64,000 bases of DNA from Algimonas ampicilliniresistens (GTDB lineage: Bacteria; Pseudomonadota; Alphaproteobacteria; Caulobacterales; Maricaulaceae): the NCBI RefSeq assembly GCF_030159955.1, contig NZ_BSNK01000001.1, positions 1,240,001 through 1,304,000 of the forward strand, in the 5' to 3' direction. Below are positions 44,110 through 52,321 of the stretch, piece by piece; positions within the stretch are counted from its first letter, which is position 1, and each line of letters begins with the position of its first letter. The notes below the pieces were generated by a model. It saw only the letters and a list, made by a program, of their open reading frames with translations. It was not told where the DNA came from and searched no databases. The translations under genes were made by a program, and so were the position numbers.

Positions 44110-44131
44110 ATATATAAGTGCTGTTATATAT
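44110..44131. promoter_or_regulatory. candidate MarR operator
   Basis: ATATATAA-GTGCTG-TTATATAT is a perfect 8-bp inverted repeat with a 6-base centre. It lies just upstream of the MarR start and covers a possible minus-strand promoter (TTGCAC, 18 bases, TATATA). The size and AT-rich arms are usual for MarR sites. Confidence 0.5.
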
Positions 44132-44197
44132 CAAGTGCAATTGTGTACCTGGAGATCCGGATATCTAGGCCCATTAAGTCCTGATGGTTTAAGAGAG

Positions 44198-44287
44198 TGG
44201 CGGGCGGGGCGGGATTCGAACCCGCGAAGGAGTTGCCCCCTTGCCGGTTTTCAAGACCGGTGCATTCAACCACTCTGCCACCCGCCC
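44198..44287 (-). tRNA. tRNA-Ser (anticodon TGA)
   Basis: Read on the minus strand, the acceptor GGGCGGG pairs with CCCGCCC, the D arm begins GCAGAGTGG, the anticodon loop CTTGAAA sits between ACCGG-type and CCGGT-type arms and gives TGA, a long variable arm of class II tRNA is present, the T arm is GCGGG-TTCGAAT-CCCGC, and G-CCA is encoded. Confidence 0.96.
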
Positions 44288-44550
44288 AACGGGTTTATGA
44301 CGTTTCGTCATTTCGTGGTGGGCGCGCTTTAATGCGGCCCGTGCCGTGGTTCAACCATCAATCGCGTTAACTGCAGCCTAACTACAGGAATTTGGAATCT
44401 GTTATCATTGTTTCCCAACCGCAGATTAGGACCGATCCCGTAAACCGTTCCTCAATGACACGAAGCGCGTGGCGAAAGCCCGGACAGTTTCGAATTGAAT
44501 AGGTGAGGGTGCCCGAGTGGCACTGAACGCAAAACGCGGAAGAGGGTTTA
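44288..44550. other. intergenic region upstream of rlpA, with a CtrA-like box
   Basis: This 263-base stretch carries no convincing gene. TTAA-N7-CTAA at 44367-44381 matches the CtrA consensus TTAA-N7-TTAA in 7 of 8 bases and lies about 170 bases before rlpA. A small hairpin GTGCC-CGAGT-GGCAC is near 44507-44521. Nothing else is recognised. Confidence 0.35.
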
Positions 44551-45495
44551 ATGACTTGCATGACTTTGAAACTGGTAACGATCACAGCCGTAGCAGGCTT
44601 GATGGTAACAGGTTGCGCAACGACAAGTGCCACAAGCAAAATGGCTAAAGCCGCGCCAATCACCTATAAAATGGGGCAAGGTAACGCTCAATATGCGTCG
44701 CTCGACCTTTCCAAGCGCTCAATGCGCCCGGGAATTCCGGGTGTCGGGACAAGCCCGCATTCGACAACGCCGCTAGGTGGGCAAGGACGTCATTTCGACC
44801 CGTCTAAAGTTGATCGCCAGCTATATAGTCACCAGAAAGTCGGCAAACGCTACACCATCATGGGCGGAACCTACACGCCGAAACATCAACCGGACTATGA
44901 TGAGGTCGGTGAAGCATCTTGGTATGGCCCTAAATTCCACGGCAAGCCCACTGCGACCGGTGAAACGTTTAATAAGCGCGATATGACTGCCGCGCATAAG
45001 ACGCTGGCCCTCAATTCCATGCTGGTTGTGACCAATCTCGACAATGGTCGCGTTGTCACGGTGCGCCTCAATGACCGCGGTCCGTTTATTGGCAATCGTA
45101 TGATTGATCTCTCTGAGGCCGCCGCCGAAGCTTTGGGTTTCAAGTCGAAGGGTCTCGCCAATGTTCGCGTGCAGTATGCCGGACCCGCCGATCCAATGGC
45201 GGCAGGCCGGACGCTACCGCGCAATATGCCACGCTCTGTTGAACTTCCGCGGGAAAACATCGTCGAAGCGCCCCGACGCCCGCGTTCGCCAACCCCAACG
45301 CCAATGATTCCAGAATTCAAAGCGCCGTCACTACCGGCCCCGATTGTGCCTGTTGCCCCACGCGCCGCCCCTGATGCCGGCATGCCGAGCGGTGGCGATA
45401 TCACCCTTACGATTAAAGGCCCGATTCACATTGCTCGATCTGACGACCAATCCCCGGAGCCGCAATTTATCGCGGAACGACTCGACACAAAATAG
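44551..45495 (+). CDS. rlpA: RlpA-family septal lipoprotein
   Basis: A 314-residue lipoprotein with lipobox VAGLMVTGC. A double-psi beta-barrel occupies about residues 118-210: GEASWYGPKFHGKPTATGE, MTAAHKTLALNSMLVVTNL and VRLNDRGPFIGNRMIDLS, with the catalytic-type Asp and His found in lytic transglycosylase RlpA proteins. The C-terminus is a Pro-rich linker without a recognisable SPOR domain, so denuded-glycan targeting may be absent. The ATG at 44551 (with GAAGAGGG upstream) or 44560 may be used. Expected role: cleavage of glycan strands at the division site in the outer periplasm. Confidence 0.9.
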   Translation: MTCMTLKLVTITAVAGLMVTGCATTSATSKMAKAAPITYKMGQGNAQYASLDLSKRSMRPGIPGVGTSPHSTTPLGGQGRHFDPSKVDRQLYSHQKVGKRYTIMGGTYTPKHQPDYDEVGEASWYGPKFHGKPTATGETFNKRDMTAAHKTLALNSMLVVTNLDNGRVVTVRLNDRGPFIGNRMIDLSEAAAEALGFKSKGLANVRVQYAGPADPMAAGRTLPRNMPRSVELPRENIVEAPRRPRSPTPTPMIPEFKAPSLPAPIVPVAPRAAPDAGMPSGGDITLTIKGPIHIARSDDQSPEPQFIAERLDTK

Positions 45496-45511
45496 ACCAA
45501 CGCAAAATTGG

Positions 45512-45540
45512 CTGACCTGGCCGCCTTGCGGCAGCCTCAG
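45512..45540 (+). terminator. weak hairpin between rlpA and the carboxypeptidase gene
   Basis: CCGC-CTT-GCGG is flanked by an outer CTGA/TCAG pairing and followed by TTTC. The inner stem is GC-rich, but the internal loop and short T-run make it a poor terminator; it could equally be a processing hairpin. Confidence 0.25.
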
Positions 45541-45599
45541 TTTCAAGGCATTCGATGCGGACGTCATCCCGGCGTCCGTTTTTCGATTCCTGTCAGAGC

Positions 45600-46742
45600 A
45601 TGCTGAAACCTCTTCTTCTCTCCCTAATTCTTCTTCCCGGTAGTAGCTGGCTGACCACGGTATCCGCCGCCCCGTTAGAAACGGCGGCGAAGCAAGCAAT
45701 CATCATTGATCACGATACGGGCATTGTTCTGTTCGAGAAGGATGCACGCCGGCCCATGCCGCCTGCGTCTATGACTAAGATCATGACGGCTTACATGGTG
45801 TTCGAAGCGTTGGAGCGCGGCGATATCCAAGAGGACACACTCTTTACTGTCAGCGAAGAAGCTTGGCGGCGCGGCGGCGTTCAGTCTGGGTCTTCGACGA
45901 TGTTTCTTAAGCTTGGATCCCAAGTCCCCGTGATCGACTTGATTCGCGGCGTAATCATCCAATCCGGCAATGATGCGTGTATAGTGCTGGCAGAAGGTTT
46001 GGCCGGATCAGAAGACGCCTTTGCACGACGCATGACAGAGCGCGCCCGTGAAATGGGGCTGCAATCGGCAACTTTTCGTAATGCCACAGGCTGGCCCGAT
46101 GAAGGCCATGAAATCAGTGCGTCAGATCTGGCAACGCTTTCCAGAGATTTGATCGCGCGTTTTCCAGACCGCTACAAAATCTATTCGGAACGCAGCTTCA
46201 CATGGAACGGCATTTCGCAAGGTAACCGGAACCCCCTGCTGGGCTCATTTACGGGCGCAGATGGGATCAAGACCGGATCAACTTCTGTCTCGGGCTATGG
46301 TTTGGTCGGGTCCGCTTTACGGGACGGTGAACGCCGCACGATAGTCGTCAACGGTCTGGGCAGCCAGTCAGAGCGCGCTTCTGTCGCGAGAGAGATCATG
46401 TCGGCGGCCTTCCGCGATTTCGACATCAAATCACTTTACCAGCCTGGCGATCAGATCGGTTTCATACCTGTCTATATGGGCAAGGCCGAAGATGTTGGTG
46501 TAGTTGTTCGTGACGACATTCAAATCGGATTTGAACGGACCGATCGCGACGAGATCAAAGCCCGTATTGACTACACCCCGGCAGTCGCTCCGGTCGAGGC
46601 CGGGAGTAAGATCGCTGACTTGGTCGTAACCAAATCAGGTGAGGAAGTGGGTCGTTATCCACTCTACGCAACGGATGCCGTGGCACGTAAGGGCTTCTTT
46701 GGCCGAGTCGGCGCATCATTGGCACAGAAAATCAGAGGATAA
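45600..46742 (+). CDS. D-alanyl-D-alanine carboxypeptidase (PBP5/6 type)
   Basis: The ATG at 45600 opens a signal peptide (MLKPLLLSLILLPGSSWLTT, cleavage near VSA-AP) and gives 380 residues. The penicillin-binding triad is complete: SMTK (Ser57, Lys60), SGN (Ser122), KTG (Lys224). After the catalytic domain there is a beta-rich C-terminal domain and a terminal amphipathic helix (KGFFGRVGASLAQKI), the PBP5/6 membrane-association arrangement. It trims the terminal D-Ala from peptidoglycan pentapeptides. It is followed by tmk after 9 bases and probably belongs to its operon. Confidence 0.93.
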   Translation: MLKPLLLSLILLPGSSWLTTVSAAPLETAAKQAIIIDHDTGIVLFEKDARRPMPPASMTKIMTAYMVFEALERGDIQEDTLFTVSEEAWRRGGVQSGSSTMFLKLGSQVPVIDLIRGVIIQSGNDACIVLAEGLAGSEDAFARRMTERAREMGLQSATFRNATGWPDEGHEISASDLATLSRDLIARFPDRYKIYSERSFTWNGISQGNRNPLLGSFTGADGIKTGSTSVSGYGLVGSALRDGERRTIVVNGLGSQSERASVAREIMSAAFRDFDIKSLYQPGDQIGFIPVYMGKAEDVGVVVRDDIQIGFERTDRDEIKARIDYTPAVAPVEAGSKIADLVVTKSGEEVGRYPLYATDAVARKGFFGRVGASLAQKIRG

Positions 46743-46751
46743 TCAGACCTG

Positions 46752-47414
46752 ATGGCAGGACAATTCATTACATTTGAGGGCGGCGAAGGCTCCGGTAAAA
46801 CAACCCAAGCCAAAATGCTCGCCGATGCGCTGGAGCGCGTCGGAGTTGAAACCATTCTGACCCGTGAACCGGGCGGCACATTCGGCGCGGAATCGATCCG
46901 CAAACTTGTCCTTGAAGGCACGGATGACCGTTGGTCTGGCATGACAGAGCTACTTCTCATGTATGCGGCGCGGCTCGACCATGTCGAAAAACTCATCAAA
47001 CCAGCTCTGGAACGCGGTGCTTGGGTCATCAGCGACCGGTTCTCCGATTCAAGCCTTGCCTATCAAGGTTATGCGCGGGATCTTGGCGCTGACCGGGTTC
47101 GGGCCGTCCATGATGTTGTCATGGAAGGGTTCAACCCCGACCTCACTTTGGTCTTCGATATGGACGTTTACTTGTCACTGAAACGTGTGGAAACACGGGC
47201 GGCACAAGATGATGAAGTCCTCACTCGCTTTGATAAGGCCGGACAGGAGTTTCACACCACAATTCGCGAAGCCTTTCTCGATATTGCCAAGAAAGAGCCC
47301 AGTCGTGTCAAAGTCGTGGATGCTGACGGCTCACGCAGCGCTGTTCACGCGCGCATCCTGAATGCGCTGACGGCACAATATCCGGAGTTCGCCGGGAAAC
47401 TCGGTGGCGCGTGA
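46752..47414 (+). CDS. tmk: thymidylate kinase
   Basis: Phosphorylates dTMP to dTDP. It has 220 residues with the P-loop EGGEGSGKTTQ at about residues 8-18, the DR(Y/F) motif as VISDRFSDSSLAYQGYAR and the substrate segment TREPGGTFGAE. The last 11 bases overlap the holB start. tmk-holB pairing is widespread in bacteria. Confidence 0.96.
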   Translation: MAGQFITFEGGEGSGKTTQAKMLADALERVGVETILTREPGGTFGAESIRKLVLEGTDDRWSGMTELLLMYAARLDHVEKLIKPALERGAWVISDRFSDSSLAYQGYARDLGADRVRAVHDVVMEGFNPDLTLVFDMDVYLSLKRVETRAAQDDEVLTRFDKAGQEFHTTIREAFLDIAKKEPSRVKVVDADGSRSAVHARILNALTAQYPEFAGKLGGA

Positions 47415-48456
47415 AGCGCCGCTAATACCGGAACCGGATCGCTCTGAGGGCTCTCCCCATCCGCGTGAAGTCTATGACCTGCTCGGTCATTCGGACGCCG
47501 AAGCGCGCTACTTGCAGGCTCAAGCTTCGGGACGATTACATCATGCATGGCTGATCACTGGACCGCCGGGCATTGGCAAGGCGACGCTCGCTTACCGGAT
47601 CGCGCGGCATCGCTTGGGCGGGTCGAGTCTGTTGGACCAAAGTTTGGATATACCGCCCAATGATCCAGTGTCTCAGCGGATTGAAAGCCAAGGTCACGGC
47701 AATCTGTCTGTCCTGCGACGTCCCTATGATCCGAAAAGTAAAAAGCTGAAGCGTGACATTCCAGTCGATGAGGTTCGAGCCTTGTCCAAGTTTTTCCAAA
47801 GCACGGCCGCCGAAAGCGGTGACTGGCGCGCGTGTATTGTCGACAAAGCGGATGATCTGAACCGAAACTCGGAAAACGGTATTCTCAAATTACTGGAGGA
47901 ACCGCCCGACAGAACACTATTCCTCCTTATTTCGGACCAACCGGGCCGACTACTACCGACCATTCGGTCACGCTGTCTGCACTTGCCCTTAAGGGCCGTG
48001 GACGGCGAGGTGCTGGGCCGCTGGCTTGCATCTCGAACAGATATCCGCCCTGAATTCCAGCAAGCCGCGATCGCCTTATCCCGCGGCGCGCCCGGAAAGG
48101 CGTTGGCCTTGGCCGGACATGTCGAAAGCGTGCTGCAGCCGCTCAAACGGCTCATGCAATCTATGGCGGGAGACGGCGACGATATGAGCCTGGCCAAGAC
48201 CTTAGCCACGGCCAAAGAAGCGACGTCCAGAGCCCTATTTTGGGACGCGCTGATCGATACACTACAAGCTCAAGCCATCTATGCCGAAACCGGACATTGG
48301 TCCGGCCCGTTTGATCCAATCGAAGCTCGCAAAGCTGCGTCAAGTTGGGCCGAAATGGCGCAACGGGCGCAGGATACGCGTCGCGCCGAAACCGCGATCA
48401 ATCTCGACAAAACAGCCGCGCTGTTTGATTTTCTTAGCCGAGTTCGAGCCGCATGA
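47404..48456 (+). CDS. holB: DNA polymerase III subunit delta'
   Basis: Clamp-loader subunit of 350 residues. The AAA+ fold is seen with HHAWLITGPPGIGKATLAYRIAR (P-loop from Gly53) and a DDLNRNSENGILKLLEEPPDRTLFLLISDQPGRLLPTIRSRC stretch, which contains the SRC motif. It starts with GTG inside tmk and its stop overlaps tatD (ATGA). In several relatives metG sits between holB and tatD; it is missing here. Confidence 0.93.
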   Translation: MAREAPLIPEPDRSEGSPHPREVYDLLGHSDAEARYLQAQASGRLHHAWLITGPPGIGKATLAYRIARHRLGGSSLLDQSLDIPPNDPVSQRIESQGHGNLSVLRRPYDPKSKKLKRDIPVDEVRALSKFFQSTAAESGDWRACIVDKADDLNRNSENGILKLLEEPPDRTLFLLISDQPGRLLPTIRSRCLHLPLRAVDGEVLGRWLASRTDIRPEFQQAAIALSRGAPGKALALAGHVESVLQPLKRLMQSMAGDGDDMSLAKTLATAKEATSRALFWDALIDTLQAQAIYAETGHWSGPFDPIEARKAASSWAEMAQRAQDTRRAETAINLDKTAALFDFLSRVRAA

Positions 48457-49229
48457 TTATTGATAGTCACGTCAATCTACATGGCGAGAAATTTGCCGAA
48501 GACCTCGACGCCGTCATTGCCCGCGCGCATGAGGTTGGTGTCACGCATATGCTGAACATATGTTGCAATATCAATGACTTCGAAGCCGTTGTAAAAGTCG
48601 CTGAAGATCATGACAATATTTGGGCAACAGTCGGGACACACCCGCATGATGCCAAGGATAACCCGGACATTACGGCCGATCAGCTGATCGAAATGGCGGC
48701 CCATCCCAAAGTCGTTGGGATTGGCGAGACAGGCTATGACTTTCACTATGGTTACTCGTCGCAAGACGATCAGGTGAAGAATTTTGCGGCCCATATTGAG
48801 GCGTCACGTCAGAGCCAGCTCCCGCTCGTCATTCATACGCGGGAGGCGGATGATTTGATGTTGCAGACACTCAAAGAGAGCGGGGCGGGGCGTGATTATC
48901 CTGCCTTGCTACATTGCTACACATCTGGCCAAGATTTGGCTGAGTGGGCGGCGGAGGCAGGGCTCTATTTTTCAGTCTCCGGAATCGTGACATTTAAAAC
49001 TGCCCATGACGTCCGCGACCGTATTAAAGCCATGCCAGATGACCGCATCATGCTGGAAACTGATTGCCCTTATCTGGCGCCCGTTCCTTATCGAGGGCGC
49101 CGGAATGAGCCATCATATTTGCCTCATGTCGCCGAGGGACTGGCGTCTGTTAAAGGCTGGACGGCTGAAGAGACGGCACAACGCACTAATGCGGCCGTGT
49201 TCAACCTGTTCAAAAAGATGACGCCATGA
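48453..49229 (+). CDS. tatD: TatD-family metal-dependent hydrolase
   Basis: A 258-residue TIM-barrel DNase-like hydrolase. Seen: GTHPHDAKD, VGIGETGYDFHY (Glu ligand), PLVIHTREA (His ligand), PALLHCYTSG and LETDCPYLAPVP (Asp ligand). The first metal motif, usually HxH, reads DSHVNLHG, so the second His is Asn; I recall this variant in other alphaproteobacterial TatD proteins. It may act as a 3'-5' exonuclease/AP-type nuclease. It overlaps holB and the MBL gene by 4 bases each. Confidence 0.92.
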   Translation: MIIDSHVNLHGEKFAEDLDAVIARAHEVGVTHMLNICCNINDFEAVVKVAEDHDNIWATVGTHPHDAKDNPDITADQLIEMAAHPKVVGIGETGYDFHYGYSSQDDQVKNFAAHIEASRQSQLPLVIHTREADDLMLQTLKESGAGRDYPALLHCYTSGQDLAEWAAEAGLYFSVSGIVTFKTAHDVRDRIKAMPDDRIMLETDCPYLAPVPYRGRRNEPSYLPHVAEGLASVKGWTAEETAQRTNAAVFNLFKKMTP

Positions 49230-50026
49230 GTTTGGTTGCGACGATATTGGGCTGTGGGAGCTCAGGGGGCGTTCCGCGTGTCGGCGGTGATTGGGGCTTT
49301 TGTGACCCATCAGAGCCGAAAAACCGGCGTTCACGTTGCTCGCTTCTAGTCGAAAAGACAGGAGATGAGGGGACGACAACGGTCTTAATAGACACGTCGC
49401 CTGACCTGCGGGAGCAATTACTGAGGACCGAAGTCAAACGGCTCGACGCTGTGCTCTACACGCATGACCATGCGGACCAGACCCACGGTATCGATGATCT
49501 GCGCGCTATTGCGTACCGTATGCGCACGCAAATACCGACCTATATGGACGCACATACGAAGGCGCATGTTGCTGAGCGGTTCGATTATTGTTTCGAAATG
49601 CCCGAGGGTCGCGTTCATCCAGCTATCCTGTCGCTTCAACCCTTGCTCGAAGACGGTCAAACTTTTGAGATCAATGGGCCCGGCGGAGCAATTCAAATCG
49701 ACGTCATTCTCGCGTCCCACGGGCCGACACCAGTGCTGGCTTTCGTTATCGACGGGCGGCTCGCCTACAGTCCCGATGTGTGGGACATTTCAGATGAAGG
49801 CCTTAATCGTTTGTCGGGGTTAAAGATGTGGATTTGCGACGCGCTGCGCTACAATGATCATCCCACACACGCGCATGTCGACAAGACATTGTCTTGGCTG
49901 GCTCGGACTCAAACCGAGCAGGCCATTCTCACAAACTTGCATATTGATATGGATTACAATGTTTTAGCAGGTGAACTTCCATCAATTGTAACCCCAGCCT
50001 TTGATGGAATGACCGTCAAGGTTTAG
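49226..50026 (+). CDS. metallo-beta-lactamase-fold hydrolase, PhnP-like
   Basis: A 266-residue MBL-fold protein. It starts with LGCGSSGGVPRVGGDWGFCD, has NRRSRCSLLVE, and the metal motif YTHDHADQTHGIDDLR, in which the usual HxHxDH ends in Gln instead of His. Further ligands are likely in LASHGPTPVLAF and TNLHIDMDYNVL. The closest named family is PhnP/cyclic phosphodiesterase-like hydrolases, but the locus (tatD operon) suggests a nucleic-acid-related or housekeeping role. The substrate is unknown. Confidence 0.88.
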   Translation: MSLVATILGCGSSGGVPRVGGDWGFCDPSEPKNRRSRCSLLVEKTGDEGTTTVLIDTSPDLREQLLRTEVKRLDAVLYTHDHADQTHGIDDLRAIAYRMRTQIPTYMDAHTKAHVAERFDYCFEMPEGRVHPAILSLQPLLEDGQTFEINGPGGAIQIDVILASHGPTPVLAFVIDGRLAYSPDVWDISDEGLNRLSGLKMWICDALRYNDHPTHAHVDKTLSWLARTQTEQAILTNLHIDMDYNVLAGELPSIVTPAFDGMTVKV

Positions 50027-50048
50027 GCTTAGTCTTCTAATTACTTCT

Positions 50049-50064
50049 CATAATATGCATTATG
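50049..50064. terminator. AT-rich hairpin between convergent genes
   Basis: CATAAT-ATGC-ATTATG is a perfect 6-bp stem followed on the plus strand by CGCCTTTT. It lies 23 bases after the MBL gene stop. The stem is AT-rich, so it would be a weak terminator; the region 50027-50162 holds nothing else recognisable. Confidence 0.3.
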
Positions 50065-50162
50065 CGCCTTTTATCATGTTACGTGGCTGAGTTTAAACAC
50101 GACACCCTTCGCCACCCCTCGGCGCTTATCCTGATCCTATTCAGTCCCAAAGTTTTCCGAAT

Positions 50163-51293
50163 TTACTCAGCACCGAGTACGATATTAGCCACTGCGTCCC
50201 CTAGCCCTCTATGGTTGAAATAGGTCGGACCTCCATTGTTGAGAAAGATTACAGTGACAGATCGTTCCGGGTCTGCGTCAGGAATATAGTGAAACAGGTG
50301 GATGCGCGCCCCGCCGCCGTGGCCAATTCGCAGGATCCCGTCCTTATGCTGTCGTTCCCAGCCATTAGATCGATGAGATTCCGAACCATCGGCACGCAAC
50401 ACAGGCTCCCAAAATGTCCGCAACGTATCTGTCTCGACAAATTGACCCTCTAGAACCCCCTGCCACCAGGTAGCGAACTCCCCCAGTGAAATATTTACGC
50501 CAGCGCTTGTGTAGACATACGGCGGAAAGTTGACTGTTCGGCGACCGAGCTTGCCAACTTCATGAGGATGACCCTCATAATTAGTCGTTAGATTGGGCGC
50601 GACCATGCTGAGATCACCCAGTGGTAAGTCCGCAATTCCAACAGGATTAAGCAGCTTGTCTTCCAAGTAGGTGCGGTAATCCGTTTCAGTAATGGACTCG
50701 AAAATCATTTTGAGGAGCAAAAAGTTGGTTTGATTATATTCCGTTTGTGTCCCCGGACTAAACTTAAGGGGGATATCAATCACGCTTCGCAGCGCCTTCT
50801 CTGCTTTTGGCTCCATGGCATTGAGGACAAGAATATCTGTCGTGCCGGTCATGTGAGACCACGCCTGGCGGACCGTGATCGCGGCCCAACTGTCTGGAAG
50901 GTCGTCCAAGTAAGTCCCTAATATTGCCTCTGGATCAAGCTCGCCGCGTTCCACTAATTGCATCAATGCGACATTGAAAAACAACTTTGATGCCGAATAG
51001 ATTTGGTAGCGACTATCTTCGGATATCGGTACCTGGTGTTCAATATTGGCAAACCCACCCCATGTTTGGAATGTAAGCTCGCCATCCTCTAAAATACCGA
51101 GGGAGTAACCGACAACACTGTGCTCTGCGACAGTCTCTTCGAGAAGGCTGCGAACGGAGTCAGCGGTCGCCGCAGGCATAGTCATAGTGCTGGCGTCTTG
51201 TAGCGCGGGCTGCGCGCTTGAACAGCTAGCTATACCGAGAACCGCAAGGCAAACGGTCGAGCGTCCGGCTATTTTCAACATACTTTCAAACAT
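50163..51293 (-). CDS. class C beta-lactamase-like serine hydrolase, lipoprotein
   Basis: The ATG at 51293 opens a lipoprotein signal (lipobox VLGIASC). In about 376 residues the serine motif SASK (RYQIYSASKLFFNVAL) and a C-terminal HGGG (RIGHGGGARIHLF) are present. The middle motif, usually YxN (YSN), reads EYNQTNFLLL, that is YNQ, so the third residue is altered. These proteins include esterases and D-aminopeptidases as well as AmpC; a true beta-lactamase is unlikely without closer similarity. It is isolated on the minus strand. Confidence 0.82.
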   Translation of the reverse strand: MFESMLKIAGRSTVCLAVLGIASCSSAQPALQDASTMTMPAATADSVRSLLEETVAEHSVVGYSLGILEDGELTFQTWGGFANIEHQVPISEDSRYQIYSASKLFFNVALMQLVERGELDPEAILGTYLDDLPDSWAAITVRQAWSHMTGTTDILVLNAMEPKAEKALRSVIDIPLKFSPGTQTEYNQTNFLLLKMIFESITETDYRTYLEDKLLNPVGIADLPLGDLSMVAPNLTTNYEGHPHEVGKLGRRTVNFPPYVYTSAGVNISLGEFATWWQGVLEGQFVETDTLRTFWEPVLRADGSESHRSNGWERQHKDGILRIGHGGGARIHLFHYIPDADPERSVTVIFLNNGGPTYFNHRGLGDAVANIVLGAE

Positions 51294-51567
51294 TCGATGA
51301 CCTTGCAAATTTGGTGAAATGAGTAACAGCTCTGTGGCATAACCATTGGTCACCTAAGCGAAAGCCCATTCATTTAAGGTTTGCGATGCATCGCATTCGT
51401 GTGACGTCTAAAATCTGTCCTTCTCCCCTCACCGTGCATATTCCAATTCGGCTTTGCACGAACGTTCATACCGGGTCTTCTGAGGGGGTTGAGTAGCGCC
51501 ATCCGTCACAAGGGACTAACGCCACGATTGAGTTACGGCTGAGTAAAGTTGAGAAAGCGATCCCGTT
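51294..51567. other. intergenic region with a 14-bp perfect palindrome
   Basis: No gene is evident in these 274 bases. TGCGATGCATCGCA at 51382-51395 is a perfect palindrome, about 90 bases before the serine hydrolase start and 170 before the Qnr-like start; it may be an operator for either. Confidence 0.35.
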
Positions 51568-52236
51568 TTGACCACACCCTCCGATAGTTACGATCGCCAA
51601 GGCTTAGAGGTGTTGCTGGAGAAGTCCCCTCAAAAAATCGTGGGTATAAGCCTGTTAAAGCAGGACCTTAAGAAGTTAAATTTGAGTGATATCATCTTCA
51701 AGGATTGTGATTTCAGTGGATCAGATTTGTCGGGTGCCTATTTGGAAGGGGCCGAGTTGATAGGTTGCAAGGCTTATGGCTCAAAACTCAAATACGCTCA
51801 TTCGGACGACGCAAAATTTCGGAACTGCAATTTGGCTATGACCGATTGGGAGGGCGCACATCTGTCGTCATCTGCGTTCAGTGGCTGCAAGTTGACCGGA
51901 GCAAATTTCCGGAGATCGCATACGCTAGGGATTAGCTTTCAAGAGTGTATTTTGGTCAATGCCATGCTCCAAAATATTTCCTTCGGGAATAGCGAGTTGC
52001 TTCGGAATGACTTTTCTGAGGCAGATTTAGCGGGAGCCGATTTTAGCGACACGACCTTTAAGGAGTGCAGCCTCAGAGGCGCTTGGTTGCGATTGGCAAG
52101 ATTTCGGGGCGCCGATTTACGGGGCTGTGATTTAGGTGGGCTTACCCTAGCTGACGCGATTGTTCTTAAAGGCGCAGTCGTATCGAAAGCTCAAGCGGCC
52201 GAGCTTTTGAGAAGTATCGGAGTTTTAGTGCACTGA
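51568..52236 (+). CDS. Qnr-like pentapeptide repeat protein
   Basis: A 222-residue right-handed beta-helix protein made of A(D/N)LXX-type pentapeptides (FSGSDLSGAYLEGAEL; ADLAGADFSDTTF; GADLRGCDLGGL). Its length and C-terminal end (SKAQAAELLRSIGVLV) correspond closely to the dimerisation tail of Qnr proteins, and segments such as FRNCNLAMTDWEGA and CKLTGANFRRS align by eye with Qnr. Qnr proteins mimic DNA and shield gyrase from quinolones. It uses a TTG start, the first in-frame candidate after the stop at 51550, with GAGAAAG upstream. Codon use looks more AT-rich than its neighbours. Pentapeptide family is certain; the Qnr role is inferred. Confidence 0.8.
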   Translation: MTTPSDSYDRQGLEVLLEKSPQKIVGISLLKQDLKKLNLSDIIFKDCDFSGSDLSGAYLEGAELIGCKAYGSKLKYAHSDDAKFRNCNLAMTDWEGAHLSSSAFSGCKLTGANFRRSHTLGISFQECILVNAMLQNISFGNSELLRNDFSEADLAGADFSDTTFKECSLRGAWLRLARFRGADLRGCDLGGLTLADAIVLKGAVVSKAQAAELLRSIGVLVH

Positions 52237-52321
52237 AGAAGGCAGATTTCTGAGTCTGTCCAAGCGGACGATTGTCATGGCCAATACCCCAAATTCCTAA
52301 AGTCGGACCGGCACGCGTCCC

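Noticed and set aside
43599-44131. A mobile toxin-antitoxin-like module at MarR/S41.
   Set aside because: The S41 protein is an exported peptidase of normal size, with no toxin features.
44135-44332. A small plus-strand open frame across tRNA-Ser.
   Set aside because: It is the typical spurious 'GRDSNPRR' translation of a tRNA-Ser antisense strand.
50163-51293. An AmpC beta-lactamase resistance gene next to the Qnr-like gene, forming a resistance island.
   Set aside because: The YxN motif is altered, the protein is a lipoprotein more like esterases, and no mobile element is present.
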